From: Pseudomonas akapageensis
Lineage (GTDB): Bacteria; Pseudomonadota; Gammaproteobacteria; Pseudomonadales; Pseudomonadaceae
Assembly: GCF_011355085.1 (NCBI RefSeq)
Contig: NZ_VXCP01000010.1
Location: forward strand, 297,047 to 361,046
Reading direction: 5' to 3'
Length of the DNA stretch: 64,000 bases
In this document: one piece after another, positions 18,854 through 28,528 of the stretch
Position numbering within the stretch: the first letter of the stretch is position 1
Layout of the letters: each line of letters begins with the position of its first letter
The notes under the pieces: generated by a model
Told to the model about the DNA's origin: nothing
The model's database searches: none
The model's input: only the letters and a program-made list of their open reading frames with translations
Position numbers and translations under genes: made by a program

Positions 18854-20356
18854 TCAGGCTTGCGGCCGCATGTGCGGGAACAGGATCACATCGCGAATCG
18901 ACGGTGAGTTGGTCAGCAGCATCACCAGGCGGTCGATGCCGATACCTTCACCGGCCGTCGGCGGCATGCCGTACTCCAGGGCGCGAACGAAGTCGGCATC
19001 GTAGTGCATGGCTTCATCGTCACCCGCGTCCTTGTCGGCCACCTGAGCCATGAAACGCTCGGCCTGGTCTTCGGCGTCGTTCAACTCCGAATAGGCGTTG
19101 GCGATTTCGCGGCCACCGATGAACAGCTCGAAGCGGTCGGTGACGTTCGGGTTCTCGTCGTTGCGACGGGCCAGCGGCGATACTTCGAACGGATACTGGG
19201 TGATGAAGTGCGGCTGCTCCAGCTTGTGCTCGACCAGCTCTTCGAAAATCATCACCTGCAGCTTGCCCAGGCCTTCGAAACCGAGCACCTTGGCGCCGGC
19301 CTTCTTGGCAATGTCGCGGGCCTTGTCGATGTCGTTCAGATCATCGGCGGTCAGCTCTGGGTTGTACTTGAGGATCGAGTCGAACACCGACAGACGGACG
19401 AACGGCTCACCGAAGTGGAACACCTTGTCGCCGTAAGGCACGTCGGTGCTGCCCAGTACCAGCTGCGCCAGCTCGCGGAACAGTTCTTCGGTCAGGTCCA
19501 TGTTGTCTTCGTAATCAGCGTAGGCCTGGTAGAACTCGAGCATGGTGAACTCGGGGTTGTGCCGGGTCGATACGCCTTCGTTACGGAAGTTGCGGTTGAT
19601 CTCGAAGACCTTTTCGAAGCCGCCGACAACCAGGCGCTTGAGGTATAGCTCAGGCGCGATACGCAGGAACATTTCCATGTCCAGCGCGTTGTGGTGAGTC
19701 TCGAACGGCTTGGCCGCAGCACCACCGGGAATGGTTTGCAGCATCGGCGTTTCCACTTCCAGGAAGTCACGCTTCATCAGGAAGCTGCGGATGTGGGCGA
19801 TGACTTGCGAACGCACACGGAAGGTCTGGCGCACTTCTTCGTTGACGATCAGGTCAACGTAACGCTGGCGGTAGCGCTGCTCGGTATCGGTCAGGCCGTG
19901 GTGCTTGTCGGGCAGCGGGCGCAGTGACTTGGTCAGCAGGCGCACGTTGGTCATCTCGACGTACAGGTCGCCCTTGCCGGAACGAGCCAGGGTGCCTTCG
20001 GCGGCGATGATGTCGCCCATGTCCCAGGTCTTGACCGCGGCCAGGGTTTCTTCCGGCAAGGTCTTGCGATTGACGTAGACCTGGATACGACCGGTCATGT
20101 CCTGGATCACCATGAACGAGCCACGGTTGAGCATGATGCGACCAGCAACCTTGACCGGAATCGCTGCAGCTTCCAGCTCTTCCTTGGTCTTGTCGACATA
20201 CTGTTTCTGCAGGTCGTTGCAGTAGTTGTCACGGCGGAAGTCGTTGGGGAAGGCCTGGCCCTTGGCGCGTTCTGCGGCAAGCTTTTCCTTGCGCAGGGCG
20301 ATCAGGGCGTTTTCTTCCTGTTGCAGGTCTTGCGGGTCGAGTTTGAGGTCGCTCAT
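18854..20356 (-). CDS. lysS: Lysyl-tRNA synthetase (class II)
   Basis: 500 residues. It charges tRNA-Lys in the cytoplasm. An N-terminal OB-fold anticodon-binding domain (about 60-150, VKVAGRIM to [13 protein letters not shown]) precedes the class II core: motif 1 near [21 protein letters not shown], motif 2 with [21 protein letters not shown], and motif 3 with [15 protein letters not shown]. The start at 20356 gives the usual MSDLKLD N-terminus. A strong Shine-Dalgarno is not evident. It lies downstream of prfB with a REP-like hairpin between, and is closed by a clear terminator. Confidence 0.97.
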   Translation of the reverse strand: MSDLKLDPQDLQQEENALIALRKEKLAAERAKGQAFPNDFRRDNYCNDLQKQYVDKTKEELEAAAIPVKVAGRIMLNRGSFMVIQDMTGRIQVYVNRKTLPEETLAAVKTWDMGDIIAAEGTLARSGKGDLYVEMTNVRLLTKSLRPLPDKHHGLTDTEQRYRQRYVDLIVNEEVRQTFRVRSQVIAHIRSFLMKRDFLEVETPMLQTIPGGAAAKPFETHHNALDMEMFLRIAPELYLKRLVVGGFEKVFEINRNFRNEGVSTRHNPEFTMLEFYQAYADYEDNMDLTEELFRELAQLVLGSTDVPYGDKVFHFGEPFVRLSVFDSILKYNPELTADDLNDIDKARDIAKKAGAKVLGFEGLGKLQVMIFEELVEHKLEQPHFITQYPFEVSPLARRNDENPNVTDRFELFIGGREIANAYSELNDAEDQAERFMAQVADKDAGDDEAMHYDADFVRALEYGMPPTAGEGIGIDRLVMLLTNSPSIRDVILFPHMRPQA

Positions 20357-20406
20357 GTCGTCACATTTTTCCATCACGGGTTCATTGCACCCTTGCCGTT
20401 GGCAAG

Positions 20407-20432
20407 GGATCGCGGGCAAGCCCGCTCCCACA
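20407..20432. repeat. Single REP-like palindrome between prfB and lysS
   Basis: GCGGGC-AA-GCCCGC (20412-20425) sits inside the common Pseudomonas REP context ending CTCCCACA. It is a single unit without a mirrored partner. Confidence 0.7.
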
Positions 20433-20466
20433 GAGGAGCAAGCGGTTGCCGCCGCCGGTTGTCGCG

Positions 20467-21562
20467 TTACAGCCCCTGCTTGAGGCTGGCTTCCAGGTAT
20501 TCGTCGATATCACCGTCGAGCACCTTGTCGCAGTCGCTGCGTTCGATGTTGGTGCGCAGGTCCTTGATCCGCGACGCGTCGAGCACGTAGGAACGGATCT
20601 GGTGACCCCAGCCGATGTCGGACTTGCTGTCTTCCAGCGCCTGGGAAGCGGCATTGCGCTTCTGCATCTCCTGCTCGTACAACTTGGCCCGCAGCATTTT
20701 CATGGCGGTGTCCTTGTTCGCGTGCTGGGAGCGTTCGTTCTGGCAGCTGACCACGGTGTTGGTCGGTACGTGGGTGATACGTACGGCCGAGTCGGTGGTG
20801 TTTACGTGCTGACCACCGGCACCGGAGGAACGGTAGGTGTCGATGCGCAGGTCCGCCGGGTTGATCTCGATTTCAACCTTGTCGTCGATCTCGGGGGAAA
20901 CGAACACCGCCGAGAACGAGGTGTGGCGACGGTTGCCGGAGTCGAACGGGCTCTTGCGCACCAGGCGGTGCACGCCGATTTCGGTACGCAGCCAACCGAA
21001 GGCGTACTCGCCCTTGATGTGCACGGTTGCGCCCTTGATACCGGCGACTTCACCGGCCGACAGTTCCATGATGGTGGCGTCGAAGCCACGCTTGTCGGCC
21101 CAGCGCAGGTACATGCGCAGCAGGATGTTGGCCCAGTCCTGGGCTTCGGTGCCGCCGGAGCCGGCCTGGATATCCAGGTAGGCGTTGTTCATGTCCATTT
21201 CGCCGCTGAACATGCGACGGAATTCGAGCTTGGCGAGGGCTTCGTTCAGGCGTTCGAGTTCGGCGACGACATCGCCGACAGCGCCTTCGTCGTCTTCTTC
21301 GACGGCCATGTCGAGCAGGTCACGGCAATCGGCCAGACCGCCGGACAGTTCGTCCAGGGTCTCGACGATCTGTGCCAGTGCGGAGCGCTCGCGCCCCAGC
21401 TCCTGGGCGTACTCGGGTTTGTTCCAGACAGACGGATCTTCAAGCTCGCGATTGACTTCGGTCAGGCGCTCATGCTTTTGATCGTAGTCAAAGATACCCC
21501 CGAATAGTTTCGGAGCGCTCGGACAGGTCCTTGATAGTGTTAAGGATCGGGTTGATTTCCAT
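20467..21562 (-). CDS. prfB: Peptide chain release factor 2, with programmed +1 frameshift
   Basis: RF2 ends translation at UGA and UAA. The gene is in two frames: a 24-codon first frame (21562 to the TGA at 21490-21488) and a long second frame (21489 to 20467), together 364 residues. The slippery sequence CTT-TGA-C is preceded by GGGGG three bases before CTT, the classic internal Shine-Dalgarno that drives the +1 shift and autoregulates RF2. The catalytic GGQ is present in [17 protein letters not shown]. The stop-codon tripeptide region (SPFD in [15 protein letters not shown]) identifies RF2 rather than RF1. This is a normal working gene, not a pseudogene. Confidence 0.97.
21487..21502 (-). 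promoter_or_regulatory. prfB programmed +1 frameshift site
   Basis: The reverse strand reads CGGGGGTATCTTTGAC: a Shine-Dalgarno-like G run, a 3-base spacer, the slippery CTT, in-frame TGA, and C. When RF2 is scarce the ribosome shifts onto GAC and reads on. Confidence 0.96.
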
Positions 21563-21697
21563 GGCGGGCAGCACTCGTACGTAACGTGTCAAAAGCCGGA
21601 GAGTATAACGCACTCAGGTGCGCGCGGCAGCCCGCCCGGCAGCCGGCTCCGACGAAAACGCCCCTTCTCGCCGACTTTTGGGCCAAACGGTTACTTT

Positions 21698-22702
21698 TTA
21701 ATCGACGCCAACCTGATTGCGACCGTTGTGCTTGGCCAGATACAGCCCCTTGTCCGCCGCCGAAATCAGCTGCCGACAGTGGCTACCGACCTGCGGGACC
21801 ATGGTCGCCAGGCCGATGCTGACGGTCAGGCTGGAACCGGGTTCCGGGGACACATGGGGAATCTGCAGCGCCTCGATGGTCTGGCGCAGCTTTTCGGCCA
21901 GCAGCCGAGCACCGCCATGGGAGGTGTTGGGCAAGACCAGCACGAACTCTTCACCGCCGTAGCGTGCTGGAAGATCGGATGGCCGACTGCACGACTCGCG
22001 AATGGCCTCGGCCACCTTGCGCAAGGCCTCGTCCCCATCAAGATGGCCGAAATTGTCGTTATATGATTTGAAATAGTCGACATCAATCATCAAAAGCGAC
22101 AATTGCGCCTGTTCGCGCATCGCCCGGCGCCATTCCAGCTCCATGTACTCGTCGAAATGCCGGCGATTGGACAGCCCGGTCAGGCCATCAGAGTTCATCA
22201 GCTTTTGCAGGACCAGGTTGGTGTCGAGCAGTTGCTGCTGGCTGACCCGCAGGGCCCGGTAGGCTTCATCGCGCTGCAGCAGTGTCAGATAGGAGCGCGA
22301 GTGATAACGGATGCGTGCGACCAGCTCGATATTGTCCGGCAGTTTCACCAGGTAATCGTTGGCCCCGGCTGCGAACGCCGCACTCTTGACCAGCGGATCT
22401 TCCTTGGTCGAGAGCACGATAATCGGAATATCCCGGGTAGCCGGGTGGTTGCGGTATTCGCGCACCAACGTCAGGCCATCGAGCCCCGGCATGACCAGGT
22501 CCTGCAGGATGACCGTCGGCTTGATCCGGACCGCCTGGGCAATGGCCTGATGAGGGTCGGCGCAGAAGTGAAAGTCGATATTCTCTTCCTGGGCCAGACC
22601 GCGGCGTACCGCTTCGCCGATCATCGCCTGGTCATCGACCAGCAAAACCATGGCGGCGTTTTCGTTGGCGGCCTTGAAACCGTCGATGGGTAGATCATGC
22701 AT
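21698..22702 (-). CDS. wspR: Diguanylate cyclase response regulator WspR
   Basis: 334 residues. A receiver domain (about 18-135, phospho-acceptor D68 in [15 protein letters not shown] at 22-25) joins a GGDEF domain whose active site is GGEEF (249-253). The inhibitory I-site RxxD is R240-D243 (RPSD), five residues before it, as in the P. aeruginosa protein. When phosphorylated by WspE it forms active oligomers and makes c-di-GMP from two GTP, promoting exopolysaccharide and surface growth. It is the last gene of the wsp operon, 27 bases after wspF. Confidence 0.96.
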   Translation of the reverse strand: MHDLPIDGFKAANENAAMVLLVDDQAMIGEAVRRGLAQEENIDFHFCADPHQAIAQAVRIKPTVILQDLVMPGLDGLTLVREYRNHPATRDIPIIVLSTKEDPLVKSAAFAAGANDYLVKLPDNIELVARIRYHSRSYLTLLQRDEAYRALRVSQQQLLDTNLVLQKLMNSDGLTGLSNRRHFDEYMELEWRRAMREQAQLSLLMIDVDYFKSYNDNFGHLDGDEALRKVAEAIRESCSRPSDLPARYGGEEFVLVLPNTSHGGARLLAEKLRQTIEALQIPHVSPEPGSSLTVSIGLATMVPQVGSHCRQLISAADKGLYLAKHNGRNQVGVD

Positions 22703-22729
22703 GCGCTGTCACCAGGGACTGAATCGGGT

Positions 22730-23740
22730 TCATTTCAAAAAAATCTCCTTGAGTCGCGGTGCGATTCGATCCAGCGATCGCACCTCGACAGCGGCATCGA
22801 TCGCCGCCGCAGCTTTCGGCATACCGAAGACCGCACTACTTTGTTGATCCTGGGCGATCGTCAAAAATCCCTGCTGACGCATCAACTTGAGCCCTTGAGC
22901 GCCATCGCGGCCCATGCCGGTCAACAGCACGCCGACGGCATCGCCGCGCCAGTGATGGGCCACGCTTTCGAAAAACACATCGATTGAAGGCCGGTAGATC
23001 TCATGGACCGGCTCGGCGGTATAGGCCAGTGTGCCGTTTTTCAATAAGCGGATGTGGTGATTGGTACCCGCCAGCAGCACCGTACCCTTCTGCGGCGGCT
23101 CGCCATCGCGGGCCAGGCGTACCGGCAGCCCCGAGGCACTGCCCAGCCACTCGGCCATGCCTGCGGCAAAGACCTGATCCACATGCTGCACCAGCACGAT
23201 CGCGGCAGGAAAATTTTCCGGCAACCCTTTCAACAGGACTTCCAGCGCGGCCGGACCGCCCGCCGAAGAGCCGATGGCGACCAGGCCCTGGCGCTTGGCG
23301 ACTTCACGCAACGGCGTGTCGACCGTCTGCAATGCAGGATTGCGCTGACCGATCAGCCAGCCGATGTTGAGGATCTTGCGCAACAGCGGCGCGGCAGCCT
23401 CCCGCGCATTACCGGCGCCCAGTGTTGGTGTATCGACGACATCCAGGGCGCCGTGGCCCATGGCCTCGAACACGCGATGAACATTCTGCTGGCGATCGAC
23501 CGTGACGATGACAATGGCGCAAGGGGTCGAGGCCATGATCAGGCGGGTTGCTTCCACGCCATCCATCACCGGCATGATCAGATCCATCAGGATCAGATCC
23601 GGCGTCGATTCAGCGCACAGGCGCACGGCTTCGGCGCCATTACTGGCGACCCACACCACCTGGTGTTCCGGTTCGAACGCCAGGGCCCGGCGCAAGGCCT
23701 CCACGGCCATGGGCATATCGTTGACAATGGCGATCTTCAT
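22730..23740 (-). CDS. wspF: CheB-type methylesterase response regulator WspF
   Basis: 336 residues. The receiver domain (1-120, phospho-acceptor D53 in LILMDLIMPVMDG) is followed by a CheB methylesterase with the catalytic Ser in IGSSAGGPAAL, His in LVQHVDQVFA and Asp in TGMGRDGA. It removes methyl groups from WspA and damps signalling; loss of WspF is the classic cause of wrinkly, high c-di-GMP variants. All catalytic residues are intact here, so the pathway should be under normal control. The ATG overlaps the wspE stop by 4 bases. Confidence 0.95.
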   Translation of the reverse strand: MKIAIVNDMPMAVEALRRALAFEPEHQVVWVASNGAEAVRLCAESTPDLILMDLIMPVMDGVEATRLIMASTPCAIVIVTVDRQQNVHRVFEAMGHGALDVVDTPTLGAGNAREAAAPLLRKILNIGWLIGQRNPALQTVDTPLREVAKRQGLVAIGSSAGGPAALEVLLKGLPENFPAAIVLVQHVDQVFAAGMAEWLGSASGLPVRLARDGEPPQKGTVLLAGTNHHIRLLKNGTLAYTAEPVHEIYRPSIDVFFESVAHHWRGDAVGVLLTGMGRDGAQGLKLMRQQGFLTIAQDQQSSAVFGMPKAAAAIDAAVEVRSLDRIAPRLKEIFLK

Positions 23741-26040
23741 CCTTGAGCTCCCCCGATCAACTCCACCACTGCATCGAGCAGGGCATCGTCATGAAAACTG
23801 GCTTTTGCCAGATAGTAGTCGGCGCCTGCGTCCAGTCCACGTCGCCGATCTTCTTCTCGATCCTTGTAAGACACTACCATGACCGGCAGCGACTGCAGGC
23901 GACTGTCCCGACGCAGCAGCGTGACCAGCTCGATACCGTCCATGCGTGGCATGTCGATATCGGTGATCAACAGGTCGAAATCCTCGCCGCGCAGGGCATT
24001 CCAACCGTCCATGCCATCGATCGCGACCGCGACCTCATAGCCACGGTTACTCAAAAGCTTGCGTTGCAACTCACGCACGGTCAGCGAGTCGTCCACCACC
24101 AGGATGCGCTTGCGTACCGCTTCGCTGATTTGTCGCACACCCCGGTCGATCCGCTCCAGGCGCCCGGTGGTGAGCAATTTCTCCACTGAACGGAGCATGT
24201 CTTCGACATCGATGATCAATACCACCGAACCATCATCGAGCAGAGCGCCGGCAGAGATATCCTGAATCTTGCCCAGCCGCGCATCGAGGGGCAGGACCAC
24301 CAGGGTGCGTTCGCCGATGAAACGCTCGACCGCAACGCCGTAGACGCTATCGCGCTCGCGAATCACCACCACCGCCAGAGAGTCGCCCGAGTCCTGGCTC
24401 GATGGCCGGTTCAGCAATTGGCTGGCCGCGACCAGCCCGACATGCCGCCCCTCGAACCAGAAATGCTGACGCCCTTCGATCTGCACGATGTCTGCAGTCG
24501 GCAGGTCGATCGTGCGTTCTATATGGGCCAGCGGGAAGCCATAGGCTTCGCCACCGACTTCCACCACCAGGCTGCGCACCACCGACAGGGTCAAGGGCAC
24601 TTCCAGATGGAACCGGCTGCCCTGCCCGCCTGCCTGTTCAAGCGTGATCGAACCACGCAGCTGGCGGACCATGTGCTGGACCGCATCGAGCCCGACCCCA
24701 CGGCCGGACACCTCGGTCACCTTGTTGCGCAACGTGAAACCCGGCAGGAACAGGAAGCTCAGCAACTCGGCTTCACTCAGTTGCGCGACCGTATCGGCCG
24801 GCGACAACTGCCGCTCGACAATGCTGCGACGCAGGTGCTCAAGGTCGATACCCGCGCCGTCATCCTCGATCATCAACACCAGCATGCCGGCCTGATGGGA
24901 AGCCCTGAGCCGGATCAACCCTTCAGCTGGCTTGCCGACCAGAATTCGTCGTTCCGGTGATTCGATGCCATGGTCGACGGCATTGCGCAGCAAATGCGTC
25001 AGCGGTGCCTCGAGCTTTTCCAGCACATCGCGATCGACCTGGGTCTTGTCACCCTCGACCTCCAGGCGCACCTGCTTGTTCAGGGAGCGCCCCAGATCGC
25101 GGACCATGCGCGCCTGCCCGGCGAGTACATCGGCAAACGGACGCATCCTGCAGGCCAGCGCTGTATCGTAGAGCAACTGCGCGCGCTGGCCGGCCTGCCA
25201 GCCGAACTCATCGAGCTCCACCGTCTGTTGCACCAGCATGCGCTGAGTTTCAGCAAGCAGGCGCTGGACCTGGGCCAGGGCGTCCTGCACTTCAGGACTC
25301 TGACCACTGGCGTGCAGTTGTGTGTTCAAGTCGTCCAGCGCCCGAATGCTCTGGCCCTGCATGCGCTTGAGCCGCTGCATGGTCGCAAGGTACGGCTTGA
25401 GGCGCTGAGTTTCGACCAGCGACTTGCTCGACAGATCGAGCAGGCTGTTCAAACGCTCGGCGGTCACCCGCAAGACTCGCTCGGCCCCTTCGGCAGCGCG
25501 CTTGCCCTTGCGTGCGCCGGTTGCCATGGCCGGAGCAGGTTCCGGCTCATCCGAGGCGGGCTCCTGGTCCGGGACGGGCTCTGGTTCCGGTTCTGGCTCC
25601 ACCTCTGGCTCGACCCATGCTGCCGGCGCCGGTTGCACATTCCCGGCTCCCGCCTCCAACAGGCCAGCCAGCCGCGCCAGGTACGCAGCGATCTCGTTCG
25701 GGCCGCTCGATGTATCGCCCGGGGTGGCGATGCGCATCAGCAGGTCGGTGCCTTGCAACAGTGCATCGATATGCTCGGGCAGCAAGTACAGGCGCCCCTC
25801 CTGGGCACTGACCAGGCAATCCTCCATGACGTGGGCGACGCTGACTCCCGCCTCGACCCCGACAATACGTGCCGCGCCCTTGAGCGAGTGCGCCGCGCGC
25901 ATGCAGGCTTCCAGTTGCCGGGCCTCTGACGGGTTGCGCTCCAGCGCCAGCAGCCCGGCATTCAGGACTTGGGTCTGGGCCTCGGCCTCCAGGCTGAACA
26001 ACTCGAGCAATGAAGCATCGCGCATCTGCTCTGGGGTCAT
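23737..26040 (-). CDS. wspE: CheA-like hybrid histidine kinase WspE
   Basis: 767 residues. Domains in order: HPt/P1 with phospho-acceptor H51 (AAHSLKGAAR), a long acidic Pro/Glu linker (about 145-180), a dimerisation helix pair, a HATPase (THLLRNAVDHGIE, DDGAGID, GRGVGLDAV), a CheW-like P5, and a C-terminal receiver with the acceptor Asp near 694 (LITDIDMPRMDG). It autophosphorylates in response to WspA and passes phosphate to WspR and WspF; the attached receiver probably acts as a sink. It overlaps wspD and wspF by 4 bases each. Confidence 0.95.
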   Translation of the reverse strand: MTPEQMRDASLLELFSLEAEAQTQVLNAGLLALERNPSEARQLEACMRAAHSLKGAARIVGVEAGVSVAHVMEDCLVSAQEGRLYLLPEHIDALLQGTDLLMRIATPGDTSSGPNEIAAYLARLAGLLEAGAGNVQPAPAAWVEPEVEPEPEPEPVPDQEPASDEPEPAPAMATGARKGKRAAEGAERVLRVTAERLNSLLDLSSKSLVETQRLKPYLATMQRLKRMQGQSIRALDDLNTQLHASGQSPEVQDALAQVQRLLAETQRMLVQQTVELDEFGWQAGQRAQLLYDTALACRMRPFADVLAGQARMVRDLGRSLNKQVRLEVEGDKTQVDRDVLEKLEAPLTHLLRNAVDHGIESPERRILVGKPAEGLIRLRASHQAGMLVLMIEDDGAGIDLEHLRRSIVERQLSPADTVAQLSEAELLSFLFLPGFTLRNKVTEVSGRGVGLDAVQHMVRQLRGSITLEQAGGQGSRFHLEVPLTLSVVRSLVVEVGGEAYGFPLAHIERTIDLPTADIVQIEGRQHFWFEGRHVGLVAASQLLNRPSSQDSGDSLAVVVIRERDSVYGVAVERFIGERTLVVLPLDARLGKIQDISAGALLDDGSVVLIIDVEDMLRSVEKLLTTGRLERIDRGVRQISEAVRKRILVVDDSLTVRELQRKLLSNRGYEVAVAIDGMDGWNALRGEDFDLLITDIDMPRMDGIELVTLLRRDSRLQSLPVMVVSYKDREEDRRRGLDAGADYYLAKASFHDDALLDAVVELIGGAQG

Positions 26041-26702
26041 GTCAGGCTCCGGGTCACGGCAGACAATAACTGCTCTTCATCCAGGACGCGTACGCTGCGG
26101 CCTTTCCATTGCAACACGGCCTGGGTGAACCTTACGCCGGCCTGGCCGTGGTCAAAGGTACCGGGGTCGATCCGGTGGATGCCATCGACTTCGTCGACCG
26201 GCACCACCACCGCACCGCCGGGTGCGGCGAGAATCAACATCCGCGGCATGACCCGCGACGAAGGCGTGCCGACGGCAACGCTATCAAGCCCGAGCAATTG
26301 GCCCAGCGACAGGCAGGCAACCAATGCCCCGCGCACGTTCGCCACGCCCTGCAGGGCTTTGGAACGCTGGTGCGGCAGCGAATGCACCGGCTGCACCGGC
26401 CCCACTTCGACCAGGCAGCGGGTCGCCAGGGCCAGCCACTCTTCCCCCAGACGAAACAGCAACAGCGAGCGAGTACCTGCCCCGACTTGCTGCTCGGCGT
26501 AGACTTGTTGCGGCGTCTGGGATAACGCATAGCGATCGAGAAGCCGGGTGGCGGCGGCCGCGTACACGTCGCAATTGCGACAATGGATATGCTCGGCCAG
26601 CAGCGGGCAACTTTTGTCGCCATGCACCCCGATCCGGTTCCAGCAGTCGTCAATGGCTTGTGCATCCGCCTGGATGACATTCAGCGAAGTCAGGCCAATC
26701 AT
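26037..26702 (-). CDS. wspD: CheW-like coupling protein WspD
   Basis: 221 residues. The N-terminal 70 residues hold four closely spaced Cys (in DDCWNR, SCPLL, HCRNCDVY), then a CheW domain (LLLFRLGEEWLALATRCLVEV through VRFTQAVLQWKGRSVRVLDEE). It links the receptor WspA to the kinase WspE, alongside WspB. The Cys-containing extension distinguishes it from WspB. Its function is not established; the sequence HCRNCDVY suggests possible metal or redox chemistry, which is inference. Start and stop overlap the flanking wspC and wspE genes by 4 bases each. Confidence 0.93.
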   Translation of the reverse strand: MIGLTSLNVIQADAQAIDDCWNRIGVHGDKSCPLLAEHIHCRNCDVYAAAATRLLDRYALSQTPQQVYAEQQVGAGTRSLLLFRLGEEWLALATRCLVEVGPVQPVHSLPHQRSKALQGVANVRGALVACLSLGQLLGLDSVAVGTPSSRVMPRMLILAAPGGAVVVPVDEVDGIHRIDPGTFDHGQAGVRFTQAVLQWKGRSVRVLDEEQLLSAVTRSLT

Positions 26703-28000
26703 CGTTTGCGCTCACTTTCAGCGTTACGTTCGCTACGGTTGGCGCGCTCCTGCAGGCGCCGCGCCCCCGCCATGTCGCCCTGGGAGGCCAGCAGAACCGC
26801 CAGGTGCGCCAAGGCTTCGGAGTGTTGCGGTTGCAAATAGAGCGCCTTGCGATAAAAACCCTGGGCCTCGAGCGTCTTGCCAGCCACATCGCTGAGCAAC
26901 CCCAACCAATAGAACACCTGGGCATCCGGGGCATGGCGCTGCAAATAGAGCTCACACGCCGCGCGCGCTTCATTGCTCTTGCCCTCGTTGGCCAATGAGG
27001 CGATCTGCTCCAGCAGGGTCGTGGGCTCTTGCGCCGGCAGCATCGCCTTGGCTGGCTCACCGAGGAGTACTTGCCGGGGCCGCGCCCGGCTGATCGGCAC
27101 CACCTGTGGCAGCGGACGCGCCGCAAGCTGTGGGCGCGGTGGCGGTGGCGGTGGCGGTGGCGGTGCCATTGACTGCGGCCTGGGCAGGTCGACCACTGTC
27201 GGTTCGTCATGCCGAACAAAGGCAAACGACTGGGCGATGCCCAGCGGACGCATGCCCAGGCGTGCCAGCAAGCTGCCTTCGGCGGGGCCGATGAACAATA
27301 CGCCTTGCTCACAAGTCAGTGCCTTGAGCACCTCGAACACCCGCTTCTGGGTTGGCACATCGAAATAGATCAGCAGGTTGCGACAGAACACGAAATCAAA
27401 AACGGGCTCACCGGCCAGCAGCTCCGGATCCAGTATGTTGCCCACCTGAAGCTGTACCTGGTTGCGAACCCGCTTGCTGAGCGCATGCTTTCCAGCTTGC
27501 AGCACAAAGTGTCGTTCGCGAAAGGCCAGGTTCGCACCACGAAAGGAATTGCGTCCATACAGCGCGCCACCCGCCTGCTCGAGCGACTGTGGGCTGATAT
27601 CGATGCCCACCACCTTGAATTGGTGCGCGGCAATGCCGACATCGAGCAACGCCATGGCGATCGAGTAAGGCTCCTCCCCCGTCGAACAGGGCAGGCTGAG
27701 GATGCGCAGCGGCCGGGCACCCTTCAATTCGGCCAGGCGCTCTGAGGCCAGACGGGCCAATGCGGCAAAGGATTCAGGGTAACGAAAGAACCAGGTCTCC
27801 GGAACGATCACCGCCTCGATCAGGGCCTGCTGTTCGGGCACCGACTGCTGCAACATCAGCCAGTAGTCATCCAGATCATGAGCCTTGGCCGCCGAGCAGC
27901 GCAGGCGCACGGCACGTTCGATCATGGCGCTGCCAACCGAGCTGGCGTCCAGGCCGATGCGGTCCTGAAGGAAACGAAAAAAACGCTGCTGATCCGTCAT
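26699..28000 (-). CDS. wspC: CheR-type methyltransferase WspC with TPR tail
   Basis: 433 residues. A CheR domain (1-260) methylates glutamates of WspA using SAM: the SAM motif LSLPCSTGEEPYSIAMAL, then VVGIDISPQSL and FVFCRNLLIYFD. A linker of nine consecutive prolines follows (around residue 285), then two or three TPR-like repeats at the C-terminus (VFYWLGLLSDVAGK, ALAHLAVLLASQGD). The TPR tail is typical of WspC and probably targets it to the receptor complex. The proline run is encoded by a tandem hexanucleotide repeat. It overlaps wspB and wspD by 4 bases each. Confidence 0.95.
   Translation of the reverse strand: MTDQQRFFRFLQDRIGLDASSVGSAMIERAVRLRCSAAKAHDLDDYWLMLQQSVPEQQALIEAVIVPETWFFRYPESFAALARLASERLAELKGARPLRILSLPCSTGEEPYSIAMALLDVGIAAHQFKVVGIDISPQSLEQAGGALYGRNSFRGANLAFRERHFVLQAGKHALSKRVRNQVQLQVGNILDPELLAGEPVFDFVFCRNLLIYFDVPTQKRVFEVLKALTCEQGVLFIGPAEGSLLARLGMRPLGIAQSFAFVRHDEPTVVDLPRPQSMAPPPPPPPPPRPQLAARPLPQVVPISRARPRQVLLGEPAKAMLPAQEPTTLLEQIASLANEGKSNEARAACELYLQRHAPDAQVFYWLGLLSDVAGKTLEAQGFYRKALYLQPQHSEALAHLAVLLASQGDMAGARRLQERANRSERNAESERKR
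27138..27164. repeat. Hexanucleotide tandem repeat in wspC
   Basis: GGTGGC is repeated 4.5 times on the plus strand. In wspC it codes Pro-Pro pairs (nine prolines in total). Loss or gain of a unit changes the linker by two residues and stays in frame. Confidence 0.85.
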
Positions 28001-28521
28001 GCCCGGCCCTCGCCCTCGGGCTGCAGCGGGAACAACAGCGCACGAACTTCTTCAGGCAGCAGGTCTGCCACTTCGATCCGTTGCAACAGACCCAGCTCGT
28101 CTTCACGCACGGGCCCCAGGTAGGGCGCCTGGCGATTGTCCAGGCCATAGGGGTGAAAGTCCGCAGGGTTGCAGCGCAGTGTGTCGGTGGCTTGTTCGAG
28201 TATCAGGCCAAGGAGCAAATCCGGACGCCGCACATCGATGCGGTAATGCACCAGCACCAGCCGCGTGCTGGTTCGCTCCGCCGCCGGCTGGCCAAAGGTC
28301 AAGGCGCTGATATCGATCACCGGCACCAGTGCGCCGCGATGGGCAAACACCCCGGCAACCCAGTGCGGTGCCTGGGCGATCGGTTTGAGGGCCAGGCGCG
28401 GCAACACTTCGGCAATTTCAGTGGCTTGCAGGGCAAAACGTTCCGCGCCGATGCGAAAGACCAGGAACAGTCTGTTCGGCGACGTCGACAGGGCGCCGCG
28501 ACCCGATGAAAGCTCGTTCAT
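27997..28521 (-). CDS. wspB: CheW-like coupling protein WspB
   Basis: 174 residues, close to a bare CheW domain (about 18-160). Family motifs include FLVFRIGAERFALQATEIAEVLPRL, VAGVFAHRGALVPVIDI and RLVLVHYRIDVR. It couples the receptor WspA to the kinase WspE; having two CheW-like proteins is a constant feature of Wsp. It starts 7 bases after the wspA stop and its end overlaps the wspC start by 4, so it is tightly cotranslated. The Cys-bearing N-terminal extension of WspD is absent. Confidence 0.94.
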   Translation of the reverse strand: MNELSSGRGALSTSPNRLFLVFRIGAERFALQATEIAEVLPRLALKPIAQAPHWVAGVFAHRGALVPVIDISALTFGQPAAERTSTRLVLVHYRIDVRRPDLLLGLILEQATDTLRCNPADFHPYGLDNRQAPYLGPVREDELGLLQRIEVADLLPEEVRALLFPLQPEGEGRA

Positions 28522-28528
28522 TGGCGTC

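Noticed and set aside
21488..21562. Broken prfB start (frameshift mutation)
   Set aside because: The CTT-TGA-C site with the internal Shine-Dalgarno is the normal programmed shift.
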